A DNA stretch of 64,000 bases from Schistosoma haematobium (Eukaryota; Platyhelminthes; Trematoda; Strigeidida; Schistosomatidae). The stretch lies in the NCBI RefSeq assembly GCF_000699445.3, contig NC_067196.1, forward strand, positions 87,584,364 to 87,648,363, written 5' to 3'. The notes beneath the pieces are model-generated. The model was not told the origin of the DNA. It saw only the letters and a program-made list of their open reading frames with translations, and did no database searches. This document shows, one piece after another, positions 11,495 through 22,978 of the stretch. A program made the translations under genes and the position numbers. Each line of letters starts with the position of its first letter. The stretch's first letter is position 1.

Positions 11495-12429
11495 ATATTT
11501 CAACAATATCAACTTTGAACATTCATCTTTTTCCTTCTCCTATTGTATCTAATATGGTCATTGGTATTGCTTCATTTCCAATTATTACTTCCTTTCTTTG
11601 ATCTAATTGTTTGTTATTGTAAACCCTTCTTTTTGACAATTTTCTTTTTTGCTACATATATACTGGTTAACAACTGGTTATTACCATTATTATTATTATT
11701 ATCATTATTATTAAATGATTGTTTGTTTGTTATATTTTACAAATTACGTCTCTTGTTCACAATTGATTATGTTTATAGAACTTGTATAGCTAATACAATG
11801 GAGTTTACCTGCATACACATCAATTGACGATCCTTTAACGGACATATAGAAAGTTCCAAATGATATAATATATATATTTATATGCCCACAAATGTATAAA
11901 ATGTTTTGCATTTAGTATAATTTACTTTTTTTTATGTAGATATATGTTGTTTTAATTCCACTGTAAACTTTACACTTAACAATTGAACATAAACGAATAA
12001 TTGCCATCAATCTTATATAATTTTGTTTGTAATTTTCCATGTGATGTAGAAGGTAATGCTTTGTGTTTTTATCTAAATATTGTTTCTTCATGAACAGGAA
12101 AGAAAATTCGGTTTACTTTTGGTTCATTCGTTTTACTTTGGGATTTACCTAATGTTTTTTCTCTATTGTCTTGATCGAGTTGGAATAAAGTAAGAGGATA
12201 GATTAGGTTCAAAATCATTTCTCGTTATCGTATGCAACACTTCTTGTTCATCTATCACATAAAGTGCAAGGGTTAAATGATAAGTCATGCAACTCTTTAA
12301 TTATGAGGGCAGTTGTCCCTTGTATATTCTCTAGGCGATTTAATGTTTACTTCCCTTAATCTAGTACGATGATTAGAAGTATTCAATTTGTTGTATTTAC
12401 TAGGAATTCTCGGGACAGTACAATATAGT
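11137..12429. other. AT-rich unassigned DNA with ATT microsatellite
   Basis: A run of ATT units lies at 11450-11494. The open frames here are low-complexity Leu/Phe-rich translations of AT-rich DNA, and I see no exon signal. Confidence 0.5.
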
Positions 12430-12432
12430 GGA

Positions 12433-13020
12433 GAAGATTTGTAGTTCAGGTAGATGATTTTGGTGGAGTTTTGTTCTCTGAGCTGGATGGTTTGGTCGTG
12501 GAGCTTTCATCGTTCTTCTGAACGATATCATCAGCACAAACGTCAGGTAGAAGTGAAGTGTTCGAATTTCTCCATATGTGTTTTACAGCTTGTCCTGTGC
12601 ACTTCGATGTTGATTGGTTCTTATTGACCTTAAATTTGTCATTGTTCACTTCTTTGTTTTGGTTGTCTCCCATTGGTTTGATTTTTGTCCCTATATTTGT
12701 GCATGATTTTTCTGATTGGTCGGTAAATTGGATTGATTTCAATATGCTTGTTGATTGCTGATTGACCTGAGTGCCAGGCTTCTAAAAATTCCCTGATGTT
12801 TTTGGAGTTTCCTCTGTCTAAGAGTTCCACATTTTTCCAATCGAATGAGTGTCCGCAGTTGTCCACGTGCATTATTACAATATAAGCCAGACAGAAATAG
12901 GTGAACTCAAACGAACGTATTGTATTTTGAATTCGAAATAAGCGGGCAATCAAGTACAAAAGAATGATCAGTTCGTACGAATGCCACACATTTCTATATC
13001 TTCCGTCCATAAATTTTATA
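12433..13020 (-). pseudogene. Penelope-like element, C-terminal/3' fragment
   Basis: The minus strand begins with a HVDNCGHSFDWKNVELLDRG-type PLE C-terminus followed by REFLEAWHSG and INKHIEINP motifs. This is the region after the GIY-YIG endonuclease, where PLEs show H..GH.FD and EA motifs. It continues into a KCTGQAVKHIWRN stretch that is repeated at 63060-63240. Two overlapping frames (12639-13010 and 12446-12742) indicate a frameshift. RT and GIY-YIG are absent. The subfamily differs from the PLE at 48-52 kb. Confidence 0.7.
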
Positions 13021-14435
13021 CTTATTCAGTAAATTGATATTTTTTAGTGCATCCAACCATAAGTTATTATTCATAGTCCAGAGTGTTAGCTGGACTTTAA
13101 AAAGTATGTTTTATACGAAAAGTGATAGAGACGTAATTATGCACTCCTGTAACTTCCTCTTAAACATAAATCCAATATGCTATATATAATACTAACATAT
13201 TTCTGCATGAGCATGTACACGCCATCTTTACAGGCATGATTTACACATTACAACACTTGATAGCTCACAGCATGCTTCCCAACTTATTAAGTTTATAGTT
13301 TTTATAAAGTAGACTCGTAGGGCGCTTGCTGTAAACTATGACGTTGAGGAGACACGTACGTCAAGTTTGTTCCAGACGTCAGAAGTTCCATAGCTGTACC
13401 CTCAGAGCAAGATCCTGAAGTAAAAAAAAGAGAAACAGAAGAGCAGCAAGGCACTTGGATATGAACGCCAAACGTTGCTTAACATTGTGTAGTAGAACAA
13501 ACAGAGGTATGATAAATTAGATTAAATTCATATTATCTCTTTTTAGAGTGAAATGAAGTCAGAGGCTCCATATTAGAGAATGTACTAATAAAGAACAATG
13601 AGTTGTGATGTTTAACAAGTTGGAGTAAGCTCACATGAGGGAAGGGAAGTCAAGGTTGGTACAAGGAAAGCGTTTTATTAGAAGGGAGTGTGCACATAGA
13701 GGGTGAAGTGTTAAGAATACTAATAACTATATCTTTTATTGTCCAATTTTTCCTTTCTTTTCTTTTTTTTGTCCATCCGATGCCAGCCACACAATCCTAG
13801 CGTAAAAGTCCGAGTAAGCATGTTATAGGTTGTCTTAGTAGAATAGCTAATCCAGCATAAAATTGGAAACATGAGTCTGAATGGTGAGCGTAGGAGAACA
13901 ACCTCAATATCACAGATTGATTGACTCGTTCTCAACCATAAAGAGCCTGATACAAACAAAATATTCTGCCCCACAAACACGGGTGGATTGAAGTCATCGC
14001 CCTCACCATCAATGCTTGCCGGTCTGCTGTTACAACTCCACCCTCCCTCCTTTTGTGATGTTAGGCTCATTTAAGCTTATTTTTGAATATATGCCATACC
14101 TCACACAATGATCCATGTTTCATATCCTGCTGGAAAACACCATTTCTATAAGTACCATTTTACAAGCTTATCATGCAGTTACAACTTATAGACTGTGGGT
14201 AAGGCTTCGATGCAATGCATTAATTGACTATAGTATGAAGTATATGTTGCCAATCAGAGTATAGGCTATAGGAAGGGTATAATGTAGGATAGTTGTTTAC
14301 CAAAGTACGTGGAAAAGTATAGAAGTATATGACTTGTAGATAAGGTAACGAGTGGAGAAATAATACTAATTGCTAGTCAACATAGTGTACAGAAGAGTAA
14401 AAAGTTAATAAAGAATAAACAGGAAGAAACTCACT
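13021..14435. other. Unassigned DNA, possible old repeat
   Basis: A minus-strand open frame at 13720-14070 (116 codons) has no motif I recognise and ends in a Lys-rich run. Parts of 13260-13700 have the higher GC typical of repeats. No partner copy is seen in the window. Confidence 0.35.
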
Positions 14436-14521
14436 TTAACTTGGTTACTTACTTACTTACACCTGTTACTCCTCGTGAAGGAACATAGGCCGCTCACCAG
14501 CATTCTCCATCCAACCCTGTC

Positions 14522-16243
14522 CTAGGCAATCCTTTCCAGCTCCGTCCAGTTGTAATTCATCGTTTTCATATCTGCTTCTATTATCCGACGCAATGTGTTC
14601 TTTGGCCTTCCTCTTTTTCGCTTCCCTTCAGGATTCCAAGTTAGGGCTTGCCTCGTGATGCAGTTTGACGATTTGCGTAATGTATGTCCTATCCATTTCC
14701 ATCGTCTTTTCCTAATTTCTTCTTCAGCTGGAAGCTGGTTTGTTCTCTCCCACAGAAGGCTATTGCTGATGGTATCCGGCCAATGGATGTTGAGTGTCTT
14801 GCGTAGACAGCTATTTATAAATACTTGTATTCTCTTGATTGTGGTTGTTGTAGTTCTCCAAGTTTCAGCTCCATACAGTAGAACTGTCTTGACGTTCGTA
14901 TTGAAGATTCTCACTTTGATATTGGTTGAAAGTTGTTTTGAGTTGCATATGTTCTTCAATTGAAGGAATGCGACCCTTGCTTTGCCAAGCCTCACCTTTA
15001 CGTCTGCATCTGAACCTCCTTGTCCATCGACGATGCTTCCTAGGTATGTGAAGGACTCTACGTCTTCCAGAGTTTCGCCATCAATAGTGATTGGATTGCT
15101 GTTGTCCGCTTTGAATTTGAGGACCTTGGTTTTCCCTTTGTGTATACTGAGGCCTACTGATGCAGAGACTGCTGCTACACTGGCTGTCTTTATTTGTATT
15201 TGTTCATGTGTATGCGATAGGAGGACTAGGTGATCTGCGAAGTCCAAATCGTCTAATTGATTCTGAGCTGTCCATTGTATTGTGTGCTTCCCCTCAGATG
15301 TCGAGGTCTTCATAATCCAGTCGACCACCAGAAGAAAGAGGAAGGGAGAGAGTAAACAGCCTTGTCTGACTCCGGTCCTTACTTAAAATGCATCTGTCAG
15401 CTGTCCTCCATGCACGACCTTGCACTGTAGTCCGTCGTATGAGTTCCAGATAATATTGACAATCCTCTCAGGAACTCCGTAGTGTCGAAGAAGTTTCCAT
15501 AACGTCCTCCTATCTACACTGTCGAATGCCTTTCCACAATCAATGAAGTTGATGTATAGTGATGAGTTCCACTCAACTGATTGTTCGACGATGATCTGTA
15601 GTGTTGCAACTTGGTCTGTGCACGACCGATCCTTTCGGAATCCAGCTTGTTGATCTCAAAGTTGGGCGTCTAATGCATCCTTCATCCGGTTCAGCAACAC
15701 TCTGTTGAAGACCTTCCCTGGTATTGACAGTAGTGTAATGCCTCTGTAGTTTTCACATTTACTCAGATCTCCTTTCTTTGGAATCTTGACGAGGTGTCCT
15801 TCTTTCCAGTCCATCGGCACTTGTTCCTCCACCCAAATATTTTTGAATAGAAGGTGAGGCATGTTTGTAGTTACTCCGATGTCTGACTTCAATGCTTCAG
15901 CTGGTATATTGTTGGGTCCTGCTGCTTTCCCGCTCTTGATTTGTCTGATGGCCATTCTGATTTCTTCCGTCGTTGGTGGATTGATATCTATAGGAAGATT
16001 TGTGTGTGCTGCTTTGATGTCCGGTAGATTCATTGGAGCCGGCCTATTCACGAGTTCTTCAAAATACTCCACCCATCTGTTCCGCTGTTGCTGAATTTCA
16101 GTGATTAGCATGCCTTCTTCTCTGTCTTTGACCGGTCTCTCTGGTTTACTGTATTTCCCTGCTAGTTTCTTCGTTGTGTCGTAGAGCTGTTTCATATTTC
16201 CTTCCCTTGCAGCTTTTTCGGCCATCGTTGCTAGTTCTTCCAC
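14522..16243 (-). pseudogene. LINE-A reverse transcriptase domain, inactive
   Basis: 16243-15656 carries the RT N-terminus (KSGKAAGPNNIPAE and NYRGITLLS). A stop lies near 15655. 15328-14522 carries the palm and C-terminus, where the usual FADD catalytic motif reads FADH, so a metal-binding Asp is lost. The C-terminus has [12 protein letters not shown] and [20 protein letters not shown] related fragment at 53490-54592 keeps FADD. Confidence 0.8.
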
Positions 16244-16409
16244 TTATTTCTTCTTGTCGGCTCTAATGCTCCTCTTCACTTGTTTGTTTGCTTCTATGTA
16301 TTCAGCTTGTGCTTGGAATTTCTCTGTTCGTGTTCGGCTATTGTTTATTGCTGCCTTCTTGTTCTTCCTTTCTTTGATCCTGTCCAGTGTTACTATAGAG
16401 ATCCATTCC

Positions 16410-17450
16410 TTATGATAGTGCTTCTTCAGTCCCAGAACCTGTTGATACGTTGAAGTTATTACCTTTCCGGTTGTCGCCCATAGTAGTTTCTTCTTCCTTC
16501 GGTAGATACTGTAAGATTTGGAACCTATTGTTGAGAGCTATCTTGAATTTATTGAATTTTTCAGTATCTCGAAGGAAGGCTGTATTGAACCTTTGTAGTG
16601 CTGTTTGTCCACTTGTCCAGTTTTTCTTTAGCTTCAGTTTTAAATTGGCTACAACTAGGTGGTGATCTGAAGCTACGTCAGCACCTCTACTGGTTCTCAC
16701 ATCTTCCATTGTCCTTCGGAATTTTTTATTGGTGCAATATGATGTATCTGGTTCTCTGTAGTGTGGTCCGGTGAGATCCATGTAGCATTGTGTATACGTT
16801 TGTGTGGAAATATTGTGCCTCCTATGACCAATTTGTTGAACGTACACAGATTTGCAAATCTTTCTGCATTTTCGTTTCTCTCACTCAGTCCATGTCGTCC
16901 CATGATATCTTCATATCCGGTGTTATCTATTCCGAGATCTCCCATCAGAATGGTGAGGTCGTTTCTTGGTCACTTCTCTATGATTGACTGCAGCCGCTCG
17001 TAGAATTGATATTTAATATCGTCGTTGCTATCATTGGTGGCTGCATAACATTGAATAATATTCATTGTGATCCCCTCCTTCTTTGTTGAATGATGCTTTG
17101 ATGATTCTGGATCTATGAGATTGCCATCCTACAAGTGCATTACATGTCTTTTTGGACAGCCTTAAAGCAACTCCCTGAATGTGTGGAGCATTTTCCTCTT
17201 CGTGGCCGGAGTATAGCAGCATTTCTTCCGTATTTAGCCTTTGTTGTCCAGATTGGGTCCAATGGGTTTCGCTGATTCCCAGTACTGCCATGTTGTATCT
17301 CCTCATTTCTGTTGCTATTTGACTGGACTTCCCGATCTCCCACATTGTTCGGACGTTCCATGTACCCATAAAAGTTTTTGCACTGGTTGTTAGAAGGGGC
17401 ATCGGCCTCGTGGCTTCCGAAGGAATTCGGCTTTCACCATGAAGCGTCAT
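16410..17450 (-). pseudogene. LINE-A AP-endonuclease domain, frameshifted
   Basis: The domain is read in three overlapping frames. 17031-17450 contains GTWNVRTMWE and VLGISETHWT, the first two APE motifs. 16697-16945 and 16410-16847 contain the second half with SDHHLV, the His-containing catalytic motif. APE endonucleases nick target DNA to prime reverse transcription. At least two frameshifts make this copy non-functional. Confidence 0.75.
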
Positions 17451-18059
17451 AATTCTTCTAAATGAAGACCTTCTAACTTTCAGGGCAGAGTTTAGATGGT
17501 ATGAATAATTTTTTCTGTTTAGCGTTTTGTTAGCGAGTTAGTTTTCTACGGTATGGGGACACTAACCCCATGCCCAACCCTCCTCCTTTACCCGGACTTG
17601 GGACCGGCAGTAACTGTAACAGCTCAGGTTGGTTGGTTAAGAGTTGACCCCAAACAACCAAGCATATGCTAAAACAGTATTGTTCAAGTATTCACTCACT
17701 TCCTTATTTTTTATAAGCGTTATATTCCCTATTATCTTATATTGGATGTTGAGAGCCTTTGTTTGTCTGAACAGACAATCCCACACTCCACTGTGACTGC
17801 GCGAAGATCGAAATAAAAACCTATTCACTACTTCTCTGGTTTCTTCTATCAATAGCACGAGGGTTACCTTAAGGCACGAAATAACTCCAGGAGAGCTACA
17901 GGCGGAGTTACATTAACTTGGTGCTGTTGTTGTTTTGTGTTGTCATAACCAGTTGATGGGTAACAGGCCCCATATATCCAAGACCGCCGTTAGTAGACAG
18001 TCGATTGTGATGTCCTCTTGACGTTTTAGAGTGGTGGTGAATGTCCGTAGAGACCGAGT

Positions 18060-18835
18060 TTAGTTAAACAGTATTGATAGATCCAGTGAGTTACCTGTCT
18101 ACTTCAAGTGAAGAAATAGGGTGTTGAGCTCTAACCTACAGTGTTTGTACCAGTCGTCTACCATGTTGAGTTCATGTTGGATTGTTTGCATAGCACTACG
18201 TACATCCCAAATGTCAGTTTTAAAATTGACTTTTAAGTCATCGGCATAGAGGTAGGTCTTACCTGTGCTAAAGCACTTGAATATATTGTTGATGTAGATT
18301 ATAAAGAGCAATAGACCCAAGACACTACCCTGCACAACACTACTGGTTGTTGGTCGAGGTTTAGATGTTGCAGTGTTAATCTTGGTTATTTGGTATCTGT
18401 TCGTAAGAAAAGATTTTATCCATTGCAAAAGACGATTCATAGTTCCAACTGACTTAAGTCTGTTGATTAGAAGATTATGGGGTACTTTATCAAAGGCTTT
18501 CTTAATATCGAAATATAGTATAACCACTAGTTTCTTCTGGTCACGTATGCCAGTAACCTCGTTAAAGAAGTCTATCAGACATGTACTGCAGGACCTTGTT
18601 CTAATGAAGCTATGTCGTGACGGATCTATTAGATCTTCCTTAAGTAGGTGATCAGATAGGTGATTTGTATCACTTTTTCTATTATTCGTGATATAACTGG
18701 AGTGATATTTATGGGTCTGTAGTTTTCTACCAGGTTTCTCGGTCCGGATTTTTGTTTGGGAAGAACATACGTTACCTTCCAGGTATATATATACCAATAA
18801 TAATAAACTCATTTACCGTTAACGGATTTCAGAAA
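18060..18835 (-). pseudogene. CR1/Jockey-like LINE reverse transcriptase fragment
   Basis: The minus strand encodes RT palm motifs FDIKKAFDKVPH, SSVVQGSVLGLLLF and YADDLKV. YADD is intact, but the frame lacks the endonuclease and C-terminus. It resembles the RT at 45071-45778 but is clearly diverged. Confidence 0.75.
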
Positions 18836-18892
18836 GAATTAGATGTATTATGAAAGGACGTGTGCTTCGTAAGTTAATTTTATGTGACCCAA

Positions 18893-19475
18893 CTGTTGCT
18901 GCTACCTTGACGTGCTTATCGTGATAAACCAAACAGGCTATACTGGATAGGACAATCGTTTCTCAAGGTCCTACCATGCAAAACAGGTCGGTTGAAGAAC
19001 GGTAGGACTAGACGCAGCAGACCCAGGGTCCGAGGGCGGAGTTGTACTGCTGATTTGATGTCTGGCGGCAGTAAGATGTTTCCCTTACACAGCCAGCGCA
19101 ACAACAATGCTACCTTACCACAAGGAGGGGTGGGGTTTGAACAGGTCGACCATAAAAATGCACGCCTCGCCTTATCTCATGGATATCCGTCTTCTCCGGT
19201 AAGGTCACAACAAATACGGAGCTAACAAGAAAATTACTGACGAAAAGGTCGTGTGAGATCGACCTCAAGCAGTTGTCCCTTGGGCACTGTGGTCACGCTT
19301 TCAGGTTACTAAGACCACCTTTTATCCGATTTCCTTTTCAAGTACCTCCAGAAGAACCCTTCCATTGTGCGGACAACCGGGAAGTGATAACTGCCCTCAT
19401 ACCTCTAACAACACTCAAGATCACTGTATTCATAATCAATATCCCTCTTTATTTTCTGTTAATCGGCCCTCAATA
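18893..19475 (+). mobile_element. LINE-B 5' region fragment
   Basis: It matches the 5'UTR and EN start of the full LINE-B (43150-43808) in reverse complement, beginning with TGCTACCTTGACGTG. It runs through CCTCAAGCAGTTGTCCC into the first codons of EN (SLGHCGHAF...). It stops before the catalytic endonuclease motifs. Confidence 0.75.
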
Positions 19476-19889
19476 AGGCGTTGAAACCTTTGTGTATCGT
19501 AACACATAGCTGAGGCATGCTGATAAAAAATGAAGTACTTTAATTCAGTATCCTGTAACCTCCACTGGGAGCTTGTTAAGACTTTCGAATCACTTCTGTG
19601 CTAATAGCGTTTATGGAAATCTCAATAGGTGCTTCCGTGGGGATACAGTTGACGTTGGACGCCAACCACTACTACTCTTTTAAAGGCATCAAACGAAACT
19701 AAGATCACTATTGGCTATTTTATGTCCAGATCATTCATAAACCCATCATATGAACCAGCTCTTAGCACTTCAGGAGTTAGTTGTATTGCCTTCGATAATA
19801 AAGGTGGTCCTCTAGGTATGATATGATCTGTAACCTTGTTACCCACGAATATGAACTACGGACCTCGAGATATTTCTCGAGTATTTGTT

Positions 19890-20300
19890 AAAAATACGAA
19901 TAGTAGGGAGCCTATTTGAATATCTGAGCTACCTGTTCCTATCATCCGGATATTTCAACAAGTTATCCGTCTTTTTTTTGTTATAATACATCATTATGCC
20001 TATTAGTCGCATAACCTATTCAGGTGCGTTTGTGAAATGTTCACGATTTTTGGCAGTACAACTTACAAAAGAGCACAATCAGAGACATTGTGGTTGTTAA
20101 CAATATGCATAAAAAAGAATGCACATTATTCAGATGTCGATCTCTAAACTACTAACATCTAACTGGCGACCACTCAATATTTATCGCAAGGGTCGATCAA
20201 GAAATAAAAAGGATAACTTCTTGAAATACTTTGTGCTGAGAATTTCATATTTTACTAAAAATTCAATATTGAATAAAGCCTCTTATAATAATAATTAACC
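19890..20300 (+). mobile_element. Retroposon RP2 copy
   Basis: It matches 58310-59230 (minus its nested SINE) and the reverse complement of 51377-51762. Shared blocks are the GAGCTACCTGTTCC start, CATCTAACTGGC and TTGAATAAAGC, then a short imperfect TAA tail. No coding capacity is seen. Confidence 0.7.
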
Positions 20301-20835
20301 GTACGTTTAACTCCATCTAGCCCTAACTTAAAGGCAGAAAGTGATTTTCCAGAAACAGATGACTTGTCGTTACTATTTACCAACCTTCTCTTGTATCAGT
20401 AGACAAACATGTAGCGTAGTTCTATCAAACCTTTTTAAATGACAGACACTGAGGTCTGAAGCAATAAAAATCCAGCGGGTGGGTCCGATAAACTCATGTA
20501 CAATTAAGGACACTTCTGAATGCATGTATCAAACTGTTTCCAACTAATAGCTGAAGTGCTAGAGCACTTGATATTCATTCCATCATAACGAGCTTGAACT
20601 AACGAAGCTCCCCTGCCCATTTTCCTAAGTTCTTTGCATTGTGTTTTAGTCGAAACCCAGACTAGAACAGGATGAGAACTATCGCCAGTAACAATACTGC
20701 TTATTATTAACAATAACGTACAGATCTTCTGTAGGTTATTCAATGACCAAAGACTGTGGCCGGTGATTTTCGGAAGTAGTATCTGAGCTTTCATAAAATT
20801 AATAGCTTCCTTGAGCTCATAAATTTAAGAATAAT
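20301..20835. other. Unassigned segment
   Basis: A minus-strand open frame at 20504-20794 (96 codons) has no recognised motif, and I cannot tell repeat from gene. Nothing else is visible. Confidence 0.3.
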
Positions 20836-21219
20836 GTTACTTACTTACTTACTTACGCCTGTTACTCCTCGTGAAGGAACATAGGCCGCTCACCAGCATT
20901 CTCCATCCAACCCTGTCCTAGGCAATCCTTTCCAGCTCCGTCCAGTTGTAATTCATCGTTTTCATATCTGCTTCTATTATCCGACGCAATGTGTTCTTTG
21001 GCCTTCCTCTTTTTCGCTTCCCTTCAGGATTCCAAGTTAGGGCTTGCCTCGTGATGCAGTTTGACGATTTGCGTAATGTATGTCCTATCCATTTCCATCG
21101 TCTTTTCCTAATTTCCTCTTCAGCTGGAAGCTGGTTTGTTCTCTCCCACAGAAGGCTATTGCTGATGGTATCCGGCCAATGGATGTTGAGTATCTTGCGC
21201 AGACAGTTATTTATAATGT
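20836..21219 (-). mobile_element. LINE-A, 5'-truncated 3' end
   Basis: It is nearly identical to 14444-14825 and starts with the TTACTTACTTAC complement of the GTAA tail. It is truncated at the AGCTATTTATAA position of LINE-A. The high identity to the 14.4-kb copy suggests recent activity of the same lineage. Confidence 0.9.
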
Positions 21220-22559
21220 AGAGAAGCGTATTCTGAGGTTCGAAGTTGGTTTCGCGTGCCTATACAGTAAACGTGCAAACATTCTGAAGATTGTTATGGT
21301 TTGTCTGAATGACGCTAATTTATGCTGTATTGTCCGTTAGTTTAAAACTGCCACAACTATTCGGAGCTTGACAACATCTTAATCAGTAACACTTCTTATG
21401 ATCGAAACGTGCCAACTCGATGAAATCAGAGATCAGAAGAGAAGAAGTTTGAAGATATATTTGTTAGAATATCGATATGTCGAGAAGTGACCAAGGTAAG
21501 CTGGCCAGCGGTTGTTGGAGTAGTGGAGCACAGCGTACCCACTCATGATCTGGTACGGATGCATGACCGAGTGCCTTTAGTTAGGTGAATCCATTAAAAC
21601 TTGTAGTGACTCACTTTTATCACGAGAACACGATTGGTTTATTGAAAACAATTATTATTATAACCAGTTGTACCAGTGGCTGTTTAATGTGCTCTTTAAC
21701 TGTGCTAAAAAACATCTATTATATTTACACTTTGATTGTGAACTCGCGCGAATTCGGTTACGCTCTGTAACCAGGCTTGTATCCTGGCACGATCTCGGTA
21801 TTCTTTCGATACCACGAGATCGCCAGCAAATATATCTCGACTTGGTCCATTAATTGCCTTCTGATATTTGGCTTCTGGTGTATTTTATGCATATCCTGGC
21901 ACGCGTTCCTTGGTAGCGGTGTTCATAGTCAATCTCGACTCGACGCTACGCTACAAACTAATGATAAGTTATTCTCAAATAACAGTCTATGATATGTGAG
22001 GCATGTTAGTTTACCGACATCAGGTATCAAAGACCACCACAATGTAAAGATCTTTCATCATCATATCGCCTATCTATAACAGATGGCTGAATCCTCTGGC
22101 ATTGGTTGCCATCAATGCGTACTTTTGGGGGCGTCATTTTGAGGATTGGTTGAAGTGGTAGTAGATTTGGGTCGGAAAATTGAAGGGTCTTTGTCTTCTA
22201 TGGAACAACTATACATCTTTGGCACTCACATCAACTAGATTTCTCCGAACCTTGTTGTTGGGACAGTAGATCTTCCAGTTAGTAACCCTTCTTTAATAGC
22301 TATAATTTATATTTGGTATTTTGAAGGCCAAAAAGATATTTTGGTGAGTCACAAGAGTCTTTAATTTGGTTTCGAGTCGCTAATGGCTCTAACCCGGTGG
22401 GTTAAACACCTATCCTCAGACTTCCGTTAGCCTTCAGAGATCGATCAAAGAATGAAGGCGGTTCATTACCAATGCTATTTTAAAACGAAACAAAAATTAC
22501 TATAGACTTCTGTGAAAGTCATATTGAGGCTGGTACTATGTCAAGCCCACATAGGTTAT
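21220..22559. other. Unassigned DNA
   Basis: I see no coding exon or recognised element. Short open frames at 21585-21992 carry no motif. Confidence 0.35.
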
Positions 22560-22930
22560 CCTAGCTTCCGAAGAGATCAGTTGATTCATTATCCTTGAGT
22601 CACATTTTGATCTTGACTATTAATCGCTTATAAACCTTGACTGTTTATATGTAGGCGAACGTGTGTGCATTTCTTATCTTACCTGTAATTTGCCTGTAAT
22701 TTATATTTGTTCGACTATATATATTAATTCATGTCTAGCCTGCATGCCTCCTCCAATCCCTATCGCTTTTTTTTCCTCCGCTCCATCTGCTTAGTTCCCC
22801 CGATTGTCTGTCAAGATTAATTAGTGTGCAAATATAGTCATTCAAAACCTCATTCTCGTATATGACTTCTATATTTACATTATTCACCAGCGCGGTTTAG
22901 GTCAATGATCATATACGAGAGTTGACGATA
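22560..22930 (+). repeat. Dispersed repeat shared with 56380-56830
   Basis: The order of matching words (ACTTGAGTCA-like, CTTGACTGTTT, TTCTCGTATAT) matches the reverse complement of 56450-56830. A related piece may lie at 25420-25650 (ACTCAATATTTATAG). It could be the solo LTR of a retrotransposon, but no coding part is attached. Confidence 0.45.
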
Positions 22931-22978
22931 TGCTTATTTCATTAACAATCATCCGTCCGACCTAATTATAATCAGATT

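Larger units (their letters stand above)
14445..17912 (-). mobile_element. LINE-A, full-length RTE-like retrotransposon (decayed)
   Basis: This 3.47-kb element has an APE-type endonuclease followed by reverse transcriptase and a GTAA-repeat 3' tail at 14445-14460. TTAACTTGG flanks it at 14436-14444 and 17913-17921, a likely 9-bp TSD. The 5' end at 17912 (TGTAACTCCGCC) agrees with the 5' end of the deletion derivative at 3180. Coding capacity is lost to several stops and frameshifts. The RTE-like label rests on the EN-RT order, the missing ORF1 and the short tandem tail, and is tentative. Confidence 0.8.

Noticed and set aside
11543..11827. 94-codon hydrophobic open frame
   Set aside because: AT-rich DNA translated to Leu/Phe runs, with no splice context or motif.
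13720..14070. 116-codon minus-strand open frame
   Set aside because: No recognisable domain, no second copy and no gene context. I list only the region as unassigned.
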